64,000 bases of DNA. Origin: Streptomyces finlayi (GTDB taxonomy: Bacteria; Actinomycetota; Actinomycetes; Streptomycetales; Streptomycetaceae). Below the pieces are notes generated by a model. It was not told the DNA's origin, did not search any database, and worked only from the letters and a program-made list of their open reading frames with translations. The stretch is taken from assembly GCF_014216315.1 (NCBI RefSeq), contig NZ_CP045702.1, forward strand, positions 5,518,001-5,582,000, written 5' to 3'. The position numbers and the translations under genes were made by a program. Shown here in pieces: positions 16,212-24,231 of the stretch (positions are counted from its first letter, which is position 1; the number at the start of each line of letters is the position of its first letter).

Positions 16212-16653
16212 GGGCGGGCTCCTTTGGCAGGCGGGCACGAGAGTGCCGTGAACTCGGGAGGGGCGCGTGGAAGGCGGGTGTGAACAGCCACCGACCGGAC
16301 GGGAGTCTGTCAGCGGGGGTATGCGGTCGGCATGATCACAGCGCACGCCGTTCGTCCAGTGATCCACAAGCGCGGGACAGGGCGGGGACGCCCGCGTCCG
16401 TCCGCCGGGCCGGCGTCCCGCCGTTTCGCGGGAGTTTCCCGTGCGGCTCGCTGATCATCCGTCTCCGGTCACCTCGTGCGCGGAAGCGATTGGCCGAACA
16501 CGTCCTGTGTTCGACGAGTGACGGTTGGTACTTTATGACCGGTTCAGCGTCGGGTCGGAACTTCTCACCGCGGTCGGCACGCGCCTCCCGCCGGCCGCAA
16601 CCGCCGTCCCGCCCACGAGCCGTCCGCTTCGGGAACACAGAGGCAAGGGGCTT
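16212..16653. other. Divergent intergenic region between the aminotransferase operon and SARP gene
   Basis: These 442 bases separate two divergent genes and should hold both promoters. The part nearest the SARP gene is less GC-rich (16490-16550). GTGAAC occurs at 16248 and 16280 in the same orientation, but the 32-base period does not fit the 11- or 22-base SARP heptamer spacing, so no operator is called. Confidence 0.5.
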
Positions 16654-19371
16654 ATGACAGAGGGACTGGTCCAGAGTGTCGACGGGGCCCACCGGTTCGC
16701 CTACTCGCCGGAAAGCGCCGCCGCCCCACCCGTGATCTCCGCTTTCGGCAGAATGACCGTACGCACGTCCGAAGGTCCGGTGGAGCTGGGGCCGCCGCGT
16801 CGTCGCGCCGTACTGGCCCTGCTGCTGGTCAACGCGGGCCGGGTGGTGTCGCTCTCGTCCCTCGTCAACGACATCTGGGGTGCCAGACCTCCCGCTCAGG
16901 CGGTCACCACCCTCCAGTCGTACATCTCCCGGCTGCGCAGACTGGTGGCGGACCGGCCGCTGAGCGGTGGGGTGCAGCTCCAGCTCAGACACCGGTCCCC
17001 CGGGTACGTGCTGACCGTGCCGCCGGAGCACGTGGACGTCCTGCGGTTCGAACAGGCGGTACGCCGGGGCATGGCCACCCGCGCCCGGGGCGACGCGCTG
17101 CACGCCTACGATCTGCTCTCCGAGGCGCTGCACGGCTGGGGAGCACCTCCCTTCGAGGACCTGACGGACTACGAGTTCGCGTCCCAGGAGGCGTCCCGGC
17201 TGGGCGACCTGCGGCTGACCGCCCTGGAGGAATGCGCCGAGTGCGCCTTCGCGCTGGACCGCAGCCGAGAACTGCTCCCCGTTCTGGAGCGGGAGGTCTA
17301 CCTCCACCCGCTGCGCGAGCGCCTGGTGCACCAGCTGATGCGTGCCCAGTACCAGTGCGGCCGGCAGGCCGACGCGCTGTTCACCTTCGAGCGCACCCGG
17401 CAGTACCTCGCCAAGGAGCTCGGGGCCGATGTCATCCCCGAGTTACGGCAGGTTCACGAGAGCATCCTCAGGCACGATCCCGCGCTCCGGCGCACGCACC
17501 CCGTACCCCCGCCCCTCACCGCCCTGCACCCGGCGCCTCCCGCACCCCGGCGCCACCCGCCCGGCTTCCCGCCGGCCGGCCGCTTCGTCGTCGAAGGCCC
17601 CGGCCGGGCGGCGGAGCCGGCCCCTGTGCCGCCGCTCCCGCCGGCCGGCGCCGCGGCAGCGGCTGCCGGCGAGCCGAGGACGCCGTCGGCGCGGCGCGGT
17701 GAGCTGGGAAAGCTGTCGGCCGCGCTGGACGCTGTCCACCGCGGCAGCGGGCGCGGTGTCCTCCTGGTGGGAGAGGCGGGCGTGGGCAAGACGTGGCTGC
17801 TCCAGCGGTTCGGGGAGCAGTGCCGCGCGTCTGACATCGATGTCTTCACGGTCTACTGCCCTCCGGACGACGACATGCCGGCGTACTGGCCCTGGCTCCA
17901 GGTACTGCGCCAGGCGGCGGCCCGGCGGCCCGAGGCGATCCAGGCGCTGCCGCCGACCGTACGCAGACACCTCGATCCCCTCCTTCCCGAGCCGGACGGC
18001 GGCCCGGCGGGGGAACCCTCGTCCCTTCCGCCCGGAGCAGGGACGTTCGCCTTCCAGGAAGCGATGAGCCGGATCCTGCTCGCTCTGGCCGACCGCCCGC
18101 TGGTCATAGTCCTGGAGAACTTCCAGCGGGCCGACTTCCCCTCACTCGCGCTGACGCGCTTCCTCGTGGAGCAGACGGCCGAGTCCTCGCTGCTGCTCGT
18201 AGTCACCTCGCGTGCCTTCCGCATCTCCGACGATCCGGGCTGGCGGGCCACCCGGGCGCGCCTGCTTCAGATGCCGCACGCCGAGGAGATCCGGCTGGAG
18301 GGGCTGCCGCCGGAGGAGAGCCGCGGCATCATAACCGCCGCCCTCGGTGCTCGTGCCGACCCCGCTCTGTGCACGGCGCTGCAGAATCGATCCGGCGGCA
18401 ACCCCTTCCTGCTGCTGGGGCTCCTTGACGCGGTGGGCGACGGAACGACGGCCCGGCAGGTCAACGAGCTGCTGCCGCCGAGACTGGCAGAAGTGATCAT
18501 GGAGAGGCTGTCCGGCATTCCGGCCGGCGTACTCACCGTCCTGAACGCCTGCGCCGTTCTCGGTCCGGAGAGCACCACGGACACCTTGCGGGAGCTGGCC
18601 GTCGCGGCCGGGGCGTCCGCCCAGGACGTGGGGAGGGCGCTGCGCGCCGGACTGCTGGGGGCGAGAGCGGACGGTTCCTCGCACATCGACTTCCTGCAAC
18701 CGCTGGTCCGCGACACCGTGCGCCAGGAGATGCCCGGTGGAACCTGCCCGGAACCGGAACCGGAACCGCGCCGTCGCGCCACCGGCCCGTACCGCCTCCA
18801 GCCACGTGGCGTTCCGGCCTCGCGGAAGCCGCTCGACTGGATGTTCACCCGGCCCTCCGGCCGGTTGCAGCACGCCGCGGCCCGGGTGCTGCGGTGGTAT
18901 CTGACAGCGCTGTTCGACAGAGCACCCCTGTCGAAGGCCGAGGTCGCCCGGGAGGCCGGCCTCCCGGGCGAGGCGATCACCCTGAGCCTGGGCGGCGAAC
19001 TGGTCGCCTCATGGCCGGCGACCCACCTGCTGGTCACCATCCTGGGCGGGTACCCCCAGGCACTGCGCCCCGTCTGGGACGCGGCGTCGGGCGACGAACC
19101 CCCGGACGCCCGCTCCGAGCCGGAAGCACGGCGCCGGCTGCGGGCAGTGCTGCACGTACTGCACCTGGCGGCGGGCGCACCCGCCGAGGGGGAACTGGGC
19201 GCGGAGGCGCTCCTGGCGTCCGGCGCCACCCCCGCCTCGGTGCCGGACTGGCGCACGACCAAGCGGATCACCATCCTGCTCGGCGCCGACCCGAGCGTGA
19301 TCCGACCCTTCTGGGACGCCTGGTCCCACGCCCGCCATGACGGCACCGGCCCCGTGGAAGGGGCGGCATGA
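16654..19371 (+). CDS. Large SARP-family regulator with ATPase domain and C-terminal HTH-like repeats
   Basis: A 905-residue regulator of the AfsR/SARP type. An OmpR-like winged helix (ELGPPRRRAVLALLLVNAG to SPGYVLTV, about residues 40-130) is followed by a bacterial transcriptional activator domain (to about residue 280), a Pro/Ala-rich linker, and an AAA/NB-ARC ATPase with Walker A GEAGVGKTW (about residue 373) and LVIVLENF. The last 200 residues contain two degenerate copies of the streptomycete XRE-type signature: LGGYPQALRPVWDAA and LGADPSVIRPFWDAW. Leu264 is a TTA codon at 17443-17445. The ATG at 16654 is preferred to an upstream in-frame ATG because AAGGGG precedes it. It probably activates the divergent five-gene operon. 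Confidence 0.88.
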   Translation: MTEGLVQSVDGAHRFAYSPESAAAPPVISAFGRMTVRTSEGPVELGPPRRRAVLALLLVNAGRVVSLSSLVNDIWGARPPAQAVTTLQSYISRLRRLVADRPLSGGVQLQLRHRSPGYVLTVPPEHVDVLRFEQAVRRGMATRARGDALHAYDLLSEALHGWGAPPFEDLTDYEFASQEASRLGDLRLTALEECAECAFALDRSRELLPVLEREVYLHPLRERLVHQLMRAQYQCGRQADALFTFERTRQYLAKELGADVIPELRQVHESILRHDPALRRTHPVPPPLTALHPAPPAPRRHPPGFPPAGRFVVEGPGRAAEPAPVPPLPPAGAAAAAAGEPRTPSARRGELGKLSAALDAVHRGSGRGVLLVGEAGVGKTWLLQRFGEQCRASDIDVFTVYCPPDDDMPAYWPWLQVLRQAAARRPEAIQALPPTVRRHLDPLLPEPDGGPAGEPSSLPPGAGTFAFQEAMSRILLALADRPLVIVLENFQRADFPSLALTRFLVEQTAESSLLLVVTSRAFRISDDPGWRATRARLLQMPHAEEIRLEGLPPEESRGIITAALGARADPALCTALQNRSGGNPFLLLGLLDAVGDGTTARQVNELLPPRLAEVIMERLSGIPAGVLTVLNACAVLGPESTTDTLRELAVAAGASAQDVGRALRAGLLGARADGSSHIDFLQPLVRDTVRQEMPGGTCPEPEPEPRRRATGPYRLQPRGVPASRKPLDWMFTRPSGRLQHAAARVLRWYLTALFDRAPLSKAEVAREAGLPGEAITLSLGGELVASWPATHLLVTILGGYPQALRPVWDAASGDEPPDARSEPEARRRLRAVLHVLHLAAGAPAEGELGAEALLASGATPASVPDWRTTKRITILLGADPSVIRPFWDAWSHARHDGTGPVEGAA

Positions 19372-19393
19372 GCGCGTAATTAGGGTCTGGGGC

Positions 19394-20185
19394 ATGCCTG
19401 AGACAACCCTGACCACCCTCGTTCTCCTCTGCCTCGCCGCCCTCGCCGCCGGCTGGATCGACGCGGTGGTGGGCGGGGGAGGTCTGCTGCTCCTGCCCGC
19501 GTTGCTGCTCGGCCTGCCCCAGGTGCCCGCCGCGTACATCCTCGGCACCAACAAGGCCGTGGCGATCGTCGGCACCTCGGGGGCCGCGGTGACGTATCTG
19601 CGCAAGGCTCCGGTGCGAGTGGGCACGGCCGTACGGATCGGGCTCATGGCGCTGGCCGGCTCCATGGCCGGTGCGTTCTTCGCCGCAGGGATCAGCAGCG
19701 AGGTCCTGCGCCCGGTGATCATGGTGGTGCTGCTCGGCGTGGCGGCCTTCGTGCTGCTGCGGCCGTCGTTCGGCACGGCGGTCGCGGGGGACGGTACGGG
19801 GCAGCAGGCCACCCGGGCCCGTAACGTCACGGCGATCGTGCTGGTCGGCGGCGGCATCGGCTTCTACGACGGGCTGTTCGGTCCGGGCACCGGCACCTTC
19901 CTGGTGCTGGCGCTGACCGCCGTACTCCACCTCGACCTGGTGACCGCGTCCGCGAACGCCAAGATCGTCAACGTCTGCACCAACGCCGGGGCGCTGGCGA
20001 TGTTCGCCTACCAGGGCACGGTCCTGTGGCAACTGGCCGCACTGATGGCCGTATTCAATCTGGCGGGTGGCATGTTCGGTGCGCGGATGGCGCTCAGGAA
20101 GGGCAGCGAGTTCGTGCGCGGCGTGCTGCTGGTCGTGGTGTTCTCCCTGGTCGCCAAGCTCGGCTTCGACCAGTGGACGGCCTGA
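19394..20185 (+). CDS. TSUP (TauE/SafE) family membrane permease
   Basis: A 263-residue polytopic membrane protein with about eight hydrophobic segments. It has the two inverted half-motifs of the family, GWIDAVVGGGGLLLLPALLLG and GFYDGLFGPGTGTFLVLAL. TSUP proteins export or import small organic sulfonates or sulfite-like anions; the substrate is unknown. The start at 19394 places the first membrane helix at the N-terminus. The gene begins 22 bp after the SARP stop but belongs with the conserved flank rather than the cluster. Confidence 0.88.
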   Translation: MPETTLTTLVLLCLAALAAGWIDAVVGGGGLLLLPALLLGLPQVPAAYILGTNKAVAIVGTSGAAVTYLRKAPVRVGTAVRIGLMALAGSMAGAFFAAGISSEVLRPVIMVVLLGVAAFVLLRPSFGTAVAGDGTGQQATRARNVTAIVLVGGGIGFYDGLFGPGTGTFLVLALTAVLHLDLVTASANAKIVNVCTNAGALAMFAYQGTVLWQLAALMAVFNLAGGMFGARMALRKGSEFVRGVLLVVVFSLVAKLGFDQWTA

Positions 20186-20218
20186 CCCCGCCGCTCGGCG
20201 CGCCCCTCGGCGTATTCC

Positions 20219-20851
20219 TCAGCGCACCTCGGTGAGATGCGCGTACGCCACGACGTTGCCCTGGTAGCCGGTCTTCTCCGAGAATCCGCCCCCGCAGGTG
20301 ATCAGCCGCAGCGAGGCGTGCGGCGACTCGCCGTACACCCGCTGGTCGGGGAAGTCCTCGTTGTCGTACACCTCGATCGCGTCGATCGAGAAGACTGCCG
20401 TGCGCCCGTCCTTGCGGTCGATCTCGACCAGGGTGCCCCGCTTCAGCGCCCCCAGGGCGTAGAAGACGGACGGCCCCTGCGCGTTGTCGACATGCCCGGC
20501 GACGATCGCGGTGCCTTTGGCGCCGGGCGGGGTGCCGTCCTTGAACCAGCCGGCGACGTTGCGGTTCCCGTCCGGCGGTACGTCGAGACTGCCGTCCTTG
20601 CCCAGCCCCAGCCGCGTCATCGGCGCGTCCACCTCGATGCCGGGGATGCGGATGCGGACCGGTTCGGACGGGCGCATCGGGTCGGCGACGGGGGAGCCGG
20701 GCTGGAGCTGGGGACCGGCGGCGAAGGACTCGGCGGCGGTCGGCTGGGGTGGCACGAGCAGGGTGTCGGCCCCGTTCTGGATCAGCCAGAGCCCGCACAG
20801 CACGGCGATGCCCACCAGCCAGCCCTTGGCCCCCCGCGCCTTCTGGGACAT
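20219..20851 (-). CDS. Class F sortase-like transpeptidase
   Basis: A 210-residue protein with an N-terminal membrane anchor (WLVGIAVLCGLWLIQNG) and a sortase beta-barrel outside the membrane. The catalytic His is in TAIVAGHVDN and the catalytic Cys in LRLITCGGG. The usual class F segment GYRDNVVVYA reads GYQGNVVAYA, so the Arg expected at this position is Gln. The ATG overlaps the stop of the upstream secreted-protein gene (TGATG), so the two are translationally coupled. The partner protein is the obvious candidate substrate, although it shows no clear LPxTG motif. Confidence 0.88.
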   Translation of the reverse strand: MSQKARGAKGWLVGIAVLCGLWLIQNGADTLLVPPQPTAAESFAAGPQLQPGSPVADPMRPSEPVRIRIPGIEVDAPMTRLGLGKDGSLDVPPDGNRNVAGWFKDGTPPGAKGTAIVAGHVDNAQGPSVFYALGALKRGTLVEIDRKDGRTAVFSIDAIEVYDNEDFPDQRVYGESPHASLRLITCGGGFSEKTGYQGNVVAYAHLTEVR

Positions 20852-21417
20852 CAGCTGCCGTGCGTACCGTTCGCCCGGCGGCGCGTCAGCAGCGCCCCGC
20901 CGGCGGCGGCCGCGGCGATGACACCCGCGCCCGCGGCGATCTGGGCGGTGTCCGGTCCCACGCTGCCGCCGACGCCCGTCCTGACGTGTCCGGAGGGACG
21001 GTTGTGGTCGGGCTTGTAGGGGTCGGGCTTGTGGGAGCCACCGCCCCCGGTCACTTCGAGGTCGCCGCCGGCCTCCTTGCCGTTGTCGCACACGACGCCG
21101 ATGCCGTACGTTCCGGGCTTGGTGTCGTGCGGCACGGTGAACCGGCCCACCACGGCCTCCTTGTGGGTACCGGCGCTCACCTCGAAGTCACCGGCGTCCA
21201 GCGAGTTCGCGTCCCCGATGCCCGAACCGTTGGGTCCGCAGGCGGTGGTGCTCACGGTCACCGTGGAGCCGGGCGTGGCGGTCGCCGGGGTGATCTCCAG
21301 CTTGCCGAGGTCTCCCCTGTCCGCGTACGCGGACGGGGTGGCGAGGGTGAGGCCGAGCGCGGCGACGGTGAGCGCCGAAGCGGCGGTACCGGTCACGAGA
21401 CGGGCAGGACTGCGCAT
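20851..21417 (-). CDS. Secreted cell-envelope protein, sortase partner
   Basis: A 188-residue protein with a Sec signal peptide (hydrophobic core SALTVAALGLTLATPSAYA), an Ig-like extracellular part with two cysteines (TTACGP and GVVCDN) and a Lys/Pro/His linker. A C-terminal membrane helix (AGAGVIAAAAAGGALL) is followed by RRR. This is the layout of a wall or membrane-anchored protein, but no LPxTG or LAxTG motif is visible. The function is unknown. The gene overlaps the sortase gene by one base. Confidence 0.82.
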   Translation of the reverse strand: MRSPARLVTGTAASALTVAALGLTLATPSAYADRGDLGKLEITPATATPGSTVTVSTTACGPNGSGIGDANSLDAGDFEVSAGTHKEAVVGRFTVPHDTKPGTYGIGVVCDNGKEAGGDLEVTGGGGSHKPDPYKPDHNRPSGHVRTGVGGSVGPDTAQIAAGAGVIAAAAAGGALLTRRRANGTHGS

Positions 21418-21640
21418 GGGGAGTTCCTCCGGGCAGACGGCGCGAGCTGGGTGTGTCCTGTCTCCGAGGTAACGGGCACCCTGCGGCCCACGCCTGCTGA
21501 CGGGAGGTCAGCTTTCACCCGTACGGCCCGGCGAGGCAGCCTTGCCTCGGGCTGTCGGCGCAGGTCAGACGGGTGCGGCTGGGCTGTTCGGCTGGCCGCG
21601 GGGCACCCCTTGCCGATCGAGTGACGAGCATCGATTCGAC

Positions 21641-21654
21641 GTGACGCATATCAC
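21641..21654. promoter_or_regulatory. CRP/FNR-like palindrome GTGA-N6-TCAC
   Basis: GTGACGCATATCAC is a perfect dyad match to the GTGA-N6-TCAC half-site pair of CRP-type regulators. It lies about 225 bp upstream of the secreted-protein/sortase operon. This is a pattern match only. Confidence 0.4.
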
Positions 21655-21741
21655 ATGCATGGCCTCGGCGGTCCAGGGCACACGAAGTACACCCCCCCAC
21701 GGGACACGGCATCCCCCGCCGTCGCCCCACGGCAACCGCCT

Positions 21742-21768
21742 CCACGGACCCACCCCCCCGGTCCGTGG
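21742..21768 (-). terminator. Hairpin terminator after the DUF5990-like gene
   Basis: CCACGGACC is mirrored by GGTCCGTGG around a C-rich loop, about 35 bp past the stop of the minus-strand gene. Confidence 0.6.
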
Positions 21769-21801
21769 GGGCGGTGTCGCGTCCGCCCGCCATGCCCCGG
21801 T

Positions 21802-22263
21802 TCAGGCCCCGCCCGTGGCAGTCCACTCGACGACCGGCGCGCGCAGCCGGCCGCACAGGGGCTGACCCTTCGCGTCGGTCAGCGGGAGCCGCGCGGTGAG
21901 ATGCCCACTCCGTACGGCCGCGTCGAGGACGGCCGGGTCGATATCGCTGAACATCAGCTTGGCCCGCCGGAACATGGAGAACACCCCGGAGTCGTCCACC
22001 GTGCCCCAGGACAGATACACGAACCGCCCGCCGAGCCGGTTCTGCACGTACGGCCCCGTCACCTCCACGCCCTCCTCCGTCGGCGTGCTGACGCAGTCCA
22101 GTGTCCAGGTGGCGGAGGGTGCGTCTCCCGGGTGCAGCCCGAGCAGCTCACCGGGCCGGTCCTTGCGCTGCACGCCCACGTGGATGTTCTCGTAGCCGGG
22201 GAAATCGGAGTCCGGCCCGCAGGCGCGGCCCGGGAGTGCGGAGGCCTCGATATGGATCTGCAT
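21802..22263 (-). CDS. DUF5990-like small conserved protein
   Basis: A 153-residue soluble protein starting MQIHIEASALPGRACG, with FPGYENIHVGVQRK and GPYVQNRLGGRFVYLSWGTVDD. This is the pattern of a family widespread in actinobacteria and annotated only as a domain of unknown function. It has no signal peptide or membrane segment. The first and last segments look like beta-strands. No function can be assigned. Confidence 0.75.
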   Translation of the reverse strand: MQIHIEASALPGRACGPDSDFPGYENIHVGVQRKDRPGELLGLHPGDAPSATWTLDCVSTPTEEGVEVTGPYVQNRLGGRFVYLSWGTVDDSGVFSMFRRAKLMFSDIDPAVLDAAVRSGHLTARLPLTDAKGQPLCGRLRAPVVEWTATGGA

Positions 22264-22285
22264 GAGGTCGAGACTATGTTCACTC

Positions 22286-22363
22286 CGTCAGACGCTGCCC
22301 CAGGCGGCACCCGTCAGACGCTGTCCCAGGGGGCACCCGTCAGACGCTGTCCCAGGCGGCGTC
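22286..22363. repeat. Three tandem 26-bp repeats at the 3' end of the class IV aminotransferase gene
   Basis: Copies at 22286-22311, 22312-22337 and 22338-22363 begin CGTCAGACGCTGTCCCAGG, with one or two differences each. The third copy contains the gene's stop and its last codons (AWDSV), so the 3' end of the gene has been duplicated twice downstream. Confidence 0.85.
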
Positions 22364-23128
22364 CTCGTACACCTTCCCGAGCCGCTCCATCAGCGCCTCG
22401 TCGACCTCGAAGGACCCGTCGTCGATCCGGTTGACCGGCGCGATGCCCTGCGAGTTGGTGACGAACGCCGACCGGTAGGCCCCCAGGTCCTCCAGCGTCA
22501 CCGGCCGCCGCGCCGAGCCCTCCGGGCCGAGACCCCGCTCCAGGAGTGCCATGGTGATGCCGTTCAGGGCGGGCGCGTCCGGCCAGACCACCGAGGTGCC
22601 GTCCCAGAAACCGATGTTGGTGATGGCCCCCTCCGTCACCACACCGCCGGGCGCCGTCAGCAGTGCCTCGTCGAAGCCGGCCCGCGCCGCCAGCAGTCCG
22701 TAGTAGGTCTGGCCGAACTCGCCGGGTCGCTTGATGTGCGGCACCGCACGGGCGTACGGGACGGACATCAGGCTCTTGGGGGCGGCGGGCGTCCGCGCCG
22801 GTGGCCGTATCGTCACCAGCACCGTCGTGGCCGTATCGCCCGGCGGCAGGAGACCTTGCACCCGCACCGAGCCGTCCACCGTCCCGGCGCCCTCCAGCGC
22901 GTGCGCGATCAGCCCCCGTACCTGCTCGCCGTCCAGCGGCAGGCCGAACAGTTCCCGGTTCCCGGCGTCCAGGCGGGCGAGGTGCAGATCCAGGCCACGT
23001 ACCTTCCCTCCCCTGACCTGCATGGCCGTGAAGTGGCCGTAGGGGAAGAAGGCGGCGACGCGCAGGTCGTCCTCGGTGGCCGGATGCCCGTTGACCTCGA
23101 CGTACAGCGACTGCGCGGGAGTTGTCAT
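22340..23128 (-). CDS. Class IV aminotransferase (aminodeoxychorismate lyase-like)
   Basis: A 262-residue fold-type IV PLP enzyme related to aminodeoxychorismate lyase and branched-chain aminotransferases. It contains TYYGLLAARAGFDEALLTAP and VVTEGAITNIGFWDG, the latter being the cofactor-contact E-x(4-6)-N region. The expected Schiff-base lysine is in HIKRPGEFGQTYYG. The likely activity is pyruvate and 4-aminobenzoate formation for folate, or a D-amino acid or branched-chain transamination. The ATG at 23128 follows GGTGG. The gene is divergent from the FMN reductase gene, with a SoxR-like box between them. Confidence 0.82.
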   Translation of the reverse strand: MTTPAQSLYVEVNGHPATEDDLRVAAFFPYGHFTAMQVRGGKVRGLDLHLARLDAGNRELFGLPLDGEQVRGLIAHALEGAGTVDGSVRVQGLLPPGDTATTVLVTIRPPARTPAAPKSLMSVPYARAVPHIKRPGEFGQTYYGLLAARAGFDEALLTAPGGVVTEGAITNIGFWDGTSVVWPDAPALNGITMALLERGLGPEGSARRPVTLEDLGAYRSAFVTNSQGIAPVNRIDDGSFEVDEALMERLGKVYEDAAWDSV

Positions 23129-23170
23129 GCCGTCCACCGTATGCCGTGGGAAACACCGGGACGGGCGGGC

Positions 23171-23195
23171 TTGACCTCAAGCTCGGTTGAGGCGT
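23171..23195 (+). promoter_or_regulatory. SoxR-box-like operator with -35 element
   Basis: TTGACC (23171-23176) is followed by CCTCAAGCTCGGTTGAGG, an imperfect dyad with CCTCAA and TTGAGG arms like the SoxR box. It lies 13-37 bp upstream of the FMN reductase ATG. A homologous reductase gene (SCO2478) is, from memory, a known SoxR target in S. coelicolor. Confidence 0.65.
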
Positions 23196-23207
23196 GAGTC
23201 TCCGGGC

Positions 23208-23831
23208 ATGGACCTCATCGCTTCGGCATCCGCATCCGTATCCACCGCCGCTCCCGCCCCCCTGAAGGTGGCGGTCATCCTCGGCAGCAACCGTGACGGG
23301 CGCTTCGGCCCCGTCGTCGCCGACTGGTTCCTCTCCCGGGCGGCCGGCCACCCGGACATCGAGACCGACCTGATCGATGTCGGCGAGCTCGACCTCCCGT
23401 TCGCACTCTCCTACAGTCCGGACAGCGCCGTGCAGGCTCAACTGGCCCGCGTCTCACCCCGGCTGGCCGACGCCGAGGCCTTCGTCGTCCTCACCCCCGA
23501 GTACAACCACTCCTACCCGGCCCCGCTCAAGAACCTCATCGACTGGCACCGCGCCGAATGGCAGGCCAAACCGGTCGCCTTCGTCTCGTACGGAGGGGTC
23601 TCCGGCGGTCTCCGGGCCGTCGAACATCTCCGCCAGGTCTTCGCCGAACTGCACGCCGTCACGATGCGCGACACCGTCTCCTTCCACAACGCGGGCGCCC
23701 ACTTCGACGACGCGGGCCGCCACAAGGACCCCGCGGTCCCCGACGCGGCGGCCAAGTCGATGCTCGACCAGCTGGTCTGGTGGGGCAACGCGCTACGCGA
23801 CGCCAAGAGGCGCCGGCCGTACGGCGTCTGA
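23208..23831 (+). CDS. NADPH-dependent FMN reductase family protein
   Basis: A 207-residue flavodoxin-fold reductase. The FMN phosphate loop is ILGSNRDGRFG (about residues 26-36) and the second conserved segment is VVLTPEYNHSYPAPLKNLIDW, the classic TPEYN motif. It would reduce FMN, quinones or azo compounds with NADPH. The ATG at 23208 sits just after the SoxR-like box. Control by redox-active compounds is inferred. Confidence 0.88.
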   Translation: MDLIASASASVSTAAPAPLKVAVILGSNRDGRFGPVVADWFLSRAAGHPDIETDLIDVGELDLPFALSYSPDSAVQAQLARVSPRLADAEAFVVLTPEYNHSYPAPLKNLIDWHRAEWQAKPVAFVSYGGVSGGLRAVEHLRQVFAELHAVTMRDTVSFHNAGAHFDDAGRHKDPAVPDAAAKSMLDQLVWWGNALRDAKRRRPYGV

Positions 23832-23892
23832 CCCGGTCCCGGCCGACAATCGGAGGAGACCCCCTTCGTACGCACTCCCGAGGAGCCCGACG

Positions 23893-24231
23893 ATGACCGA
23901 GCCGGCATGGCTGACCGTACTGACCACCACGGACAGCGAGGAGAAGGCACGGTCCCTCGCCCGGAGCGTCGTGGAGGCCAGGCTCGCCGCCTGCGCCCAG
24001 ATCTCCGCGCCCGTCACCTCCGTCTACCGGTGGGAGAACGCCATCGAGTCCACCGAGGAGTGGCAGGTGCTGCTCAAGACGACGGCCGAGCGGTACGACG
24101 AACTGGAGGAGCACATCGAGGCGGTGCACGACTACGACACCCCGGAGATCATCGCGGTCCCCGTGGTCCGAGGCAGCGCCCGCTACCTCGGCTGGGTGAC
24201 GGCCCGGACGGCACCCGTGGTGGCCCCGTGA
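23893..24231 (+). CDS. cutA: CutA1 divalent-cation tolerance protein
   Basis: A 112-residue trimeric CutA1-family protein. It has VVEARLAACAQI, TSVYRWENAIE, EEWQVLLKT and the C-terminal HDYDTPEIIAVPV, all hallmark segments. The family is linked to divalent metal tolerance, but the biochemical role is unsettled. The ATG follows CGAGGAG. Its stop overlaps the GTG of the following gene by four bases (GTGA), so the two are coupled. Confidence 0.93.
   Translation: MTEPAWLTVLTTTDSEEKARSLARSVVEARLAACAQISAPVTSVYRWENAIESTEEWQVLLKTTAERYDELEEHIEAVHDYDTPEIIAVPVVRGSARYLGWVTARTAPVVAP

Larger units (their letters stand above)
21418..21801. other. Intergenic region upstream of the sortase operon
   Basis: These 384 bases hold the promoter side of the secreted-protein gene, a CRP-like palindrome at 21641-21654, and a hairpin at 21742-21768 downstream of the DUF5990-like gene. 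Short frames here show no recognisable protein family. Confidence 0.5.

Noticed and set aside
16248..16285. GTGAAC direct repeats as a SARP operator
   Set aside because: The period is 32 bases, not a multiple of the 11-base helical spacing of SARP sites.
22286..22363. Short CRISPR-like array
   Set aside because: The repeats are directly adjacent with no spacers and include the end of a coding gene.
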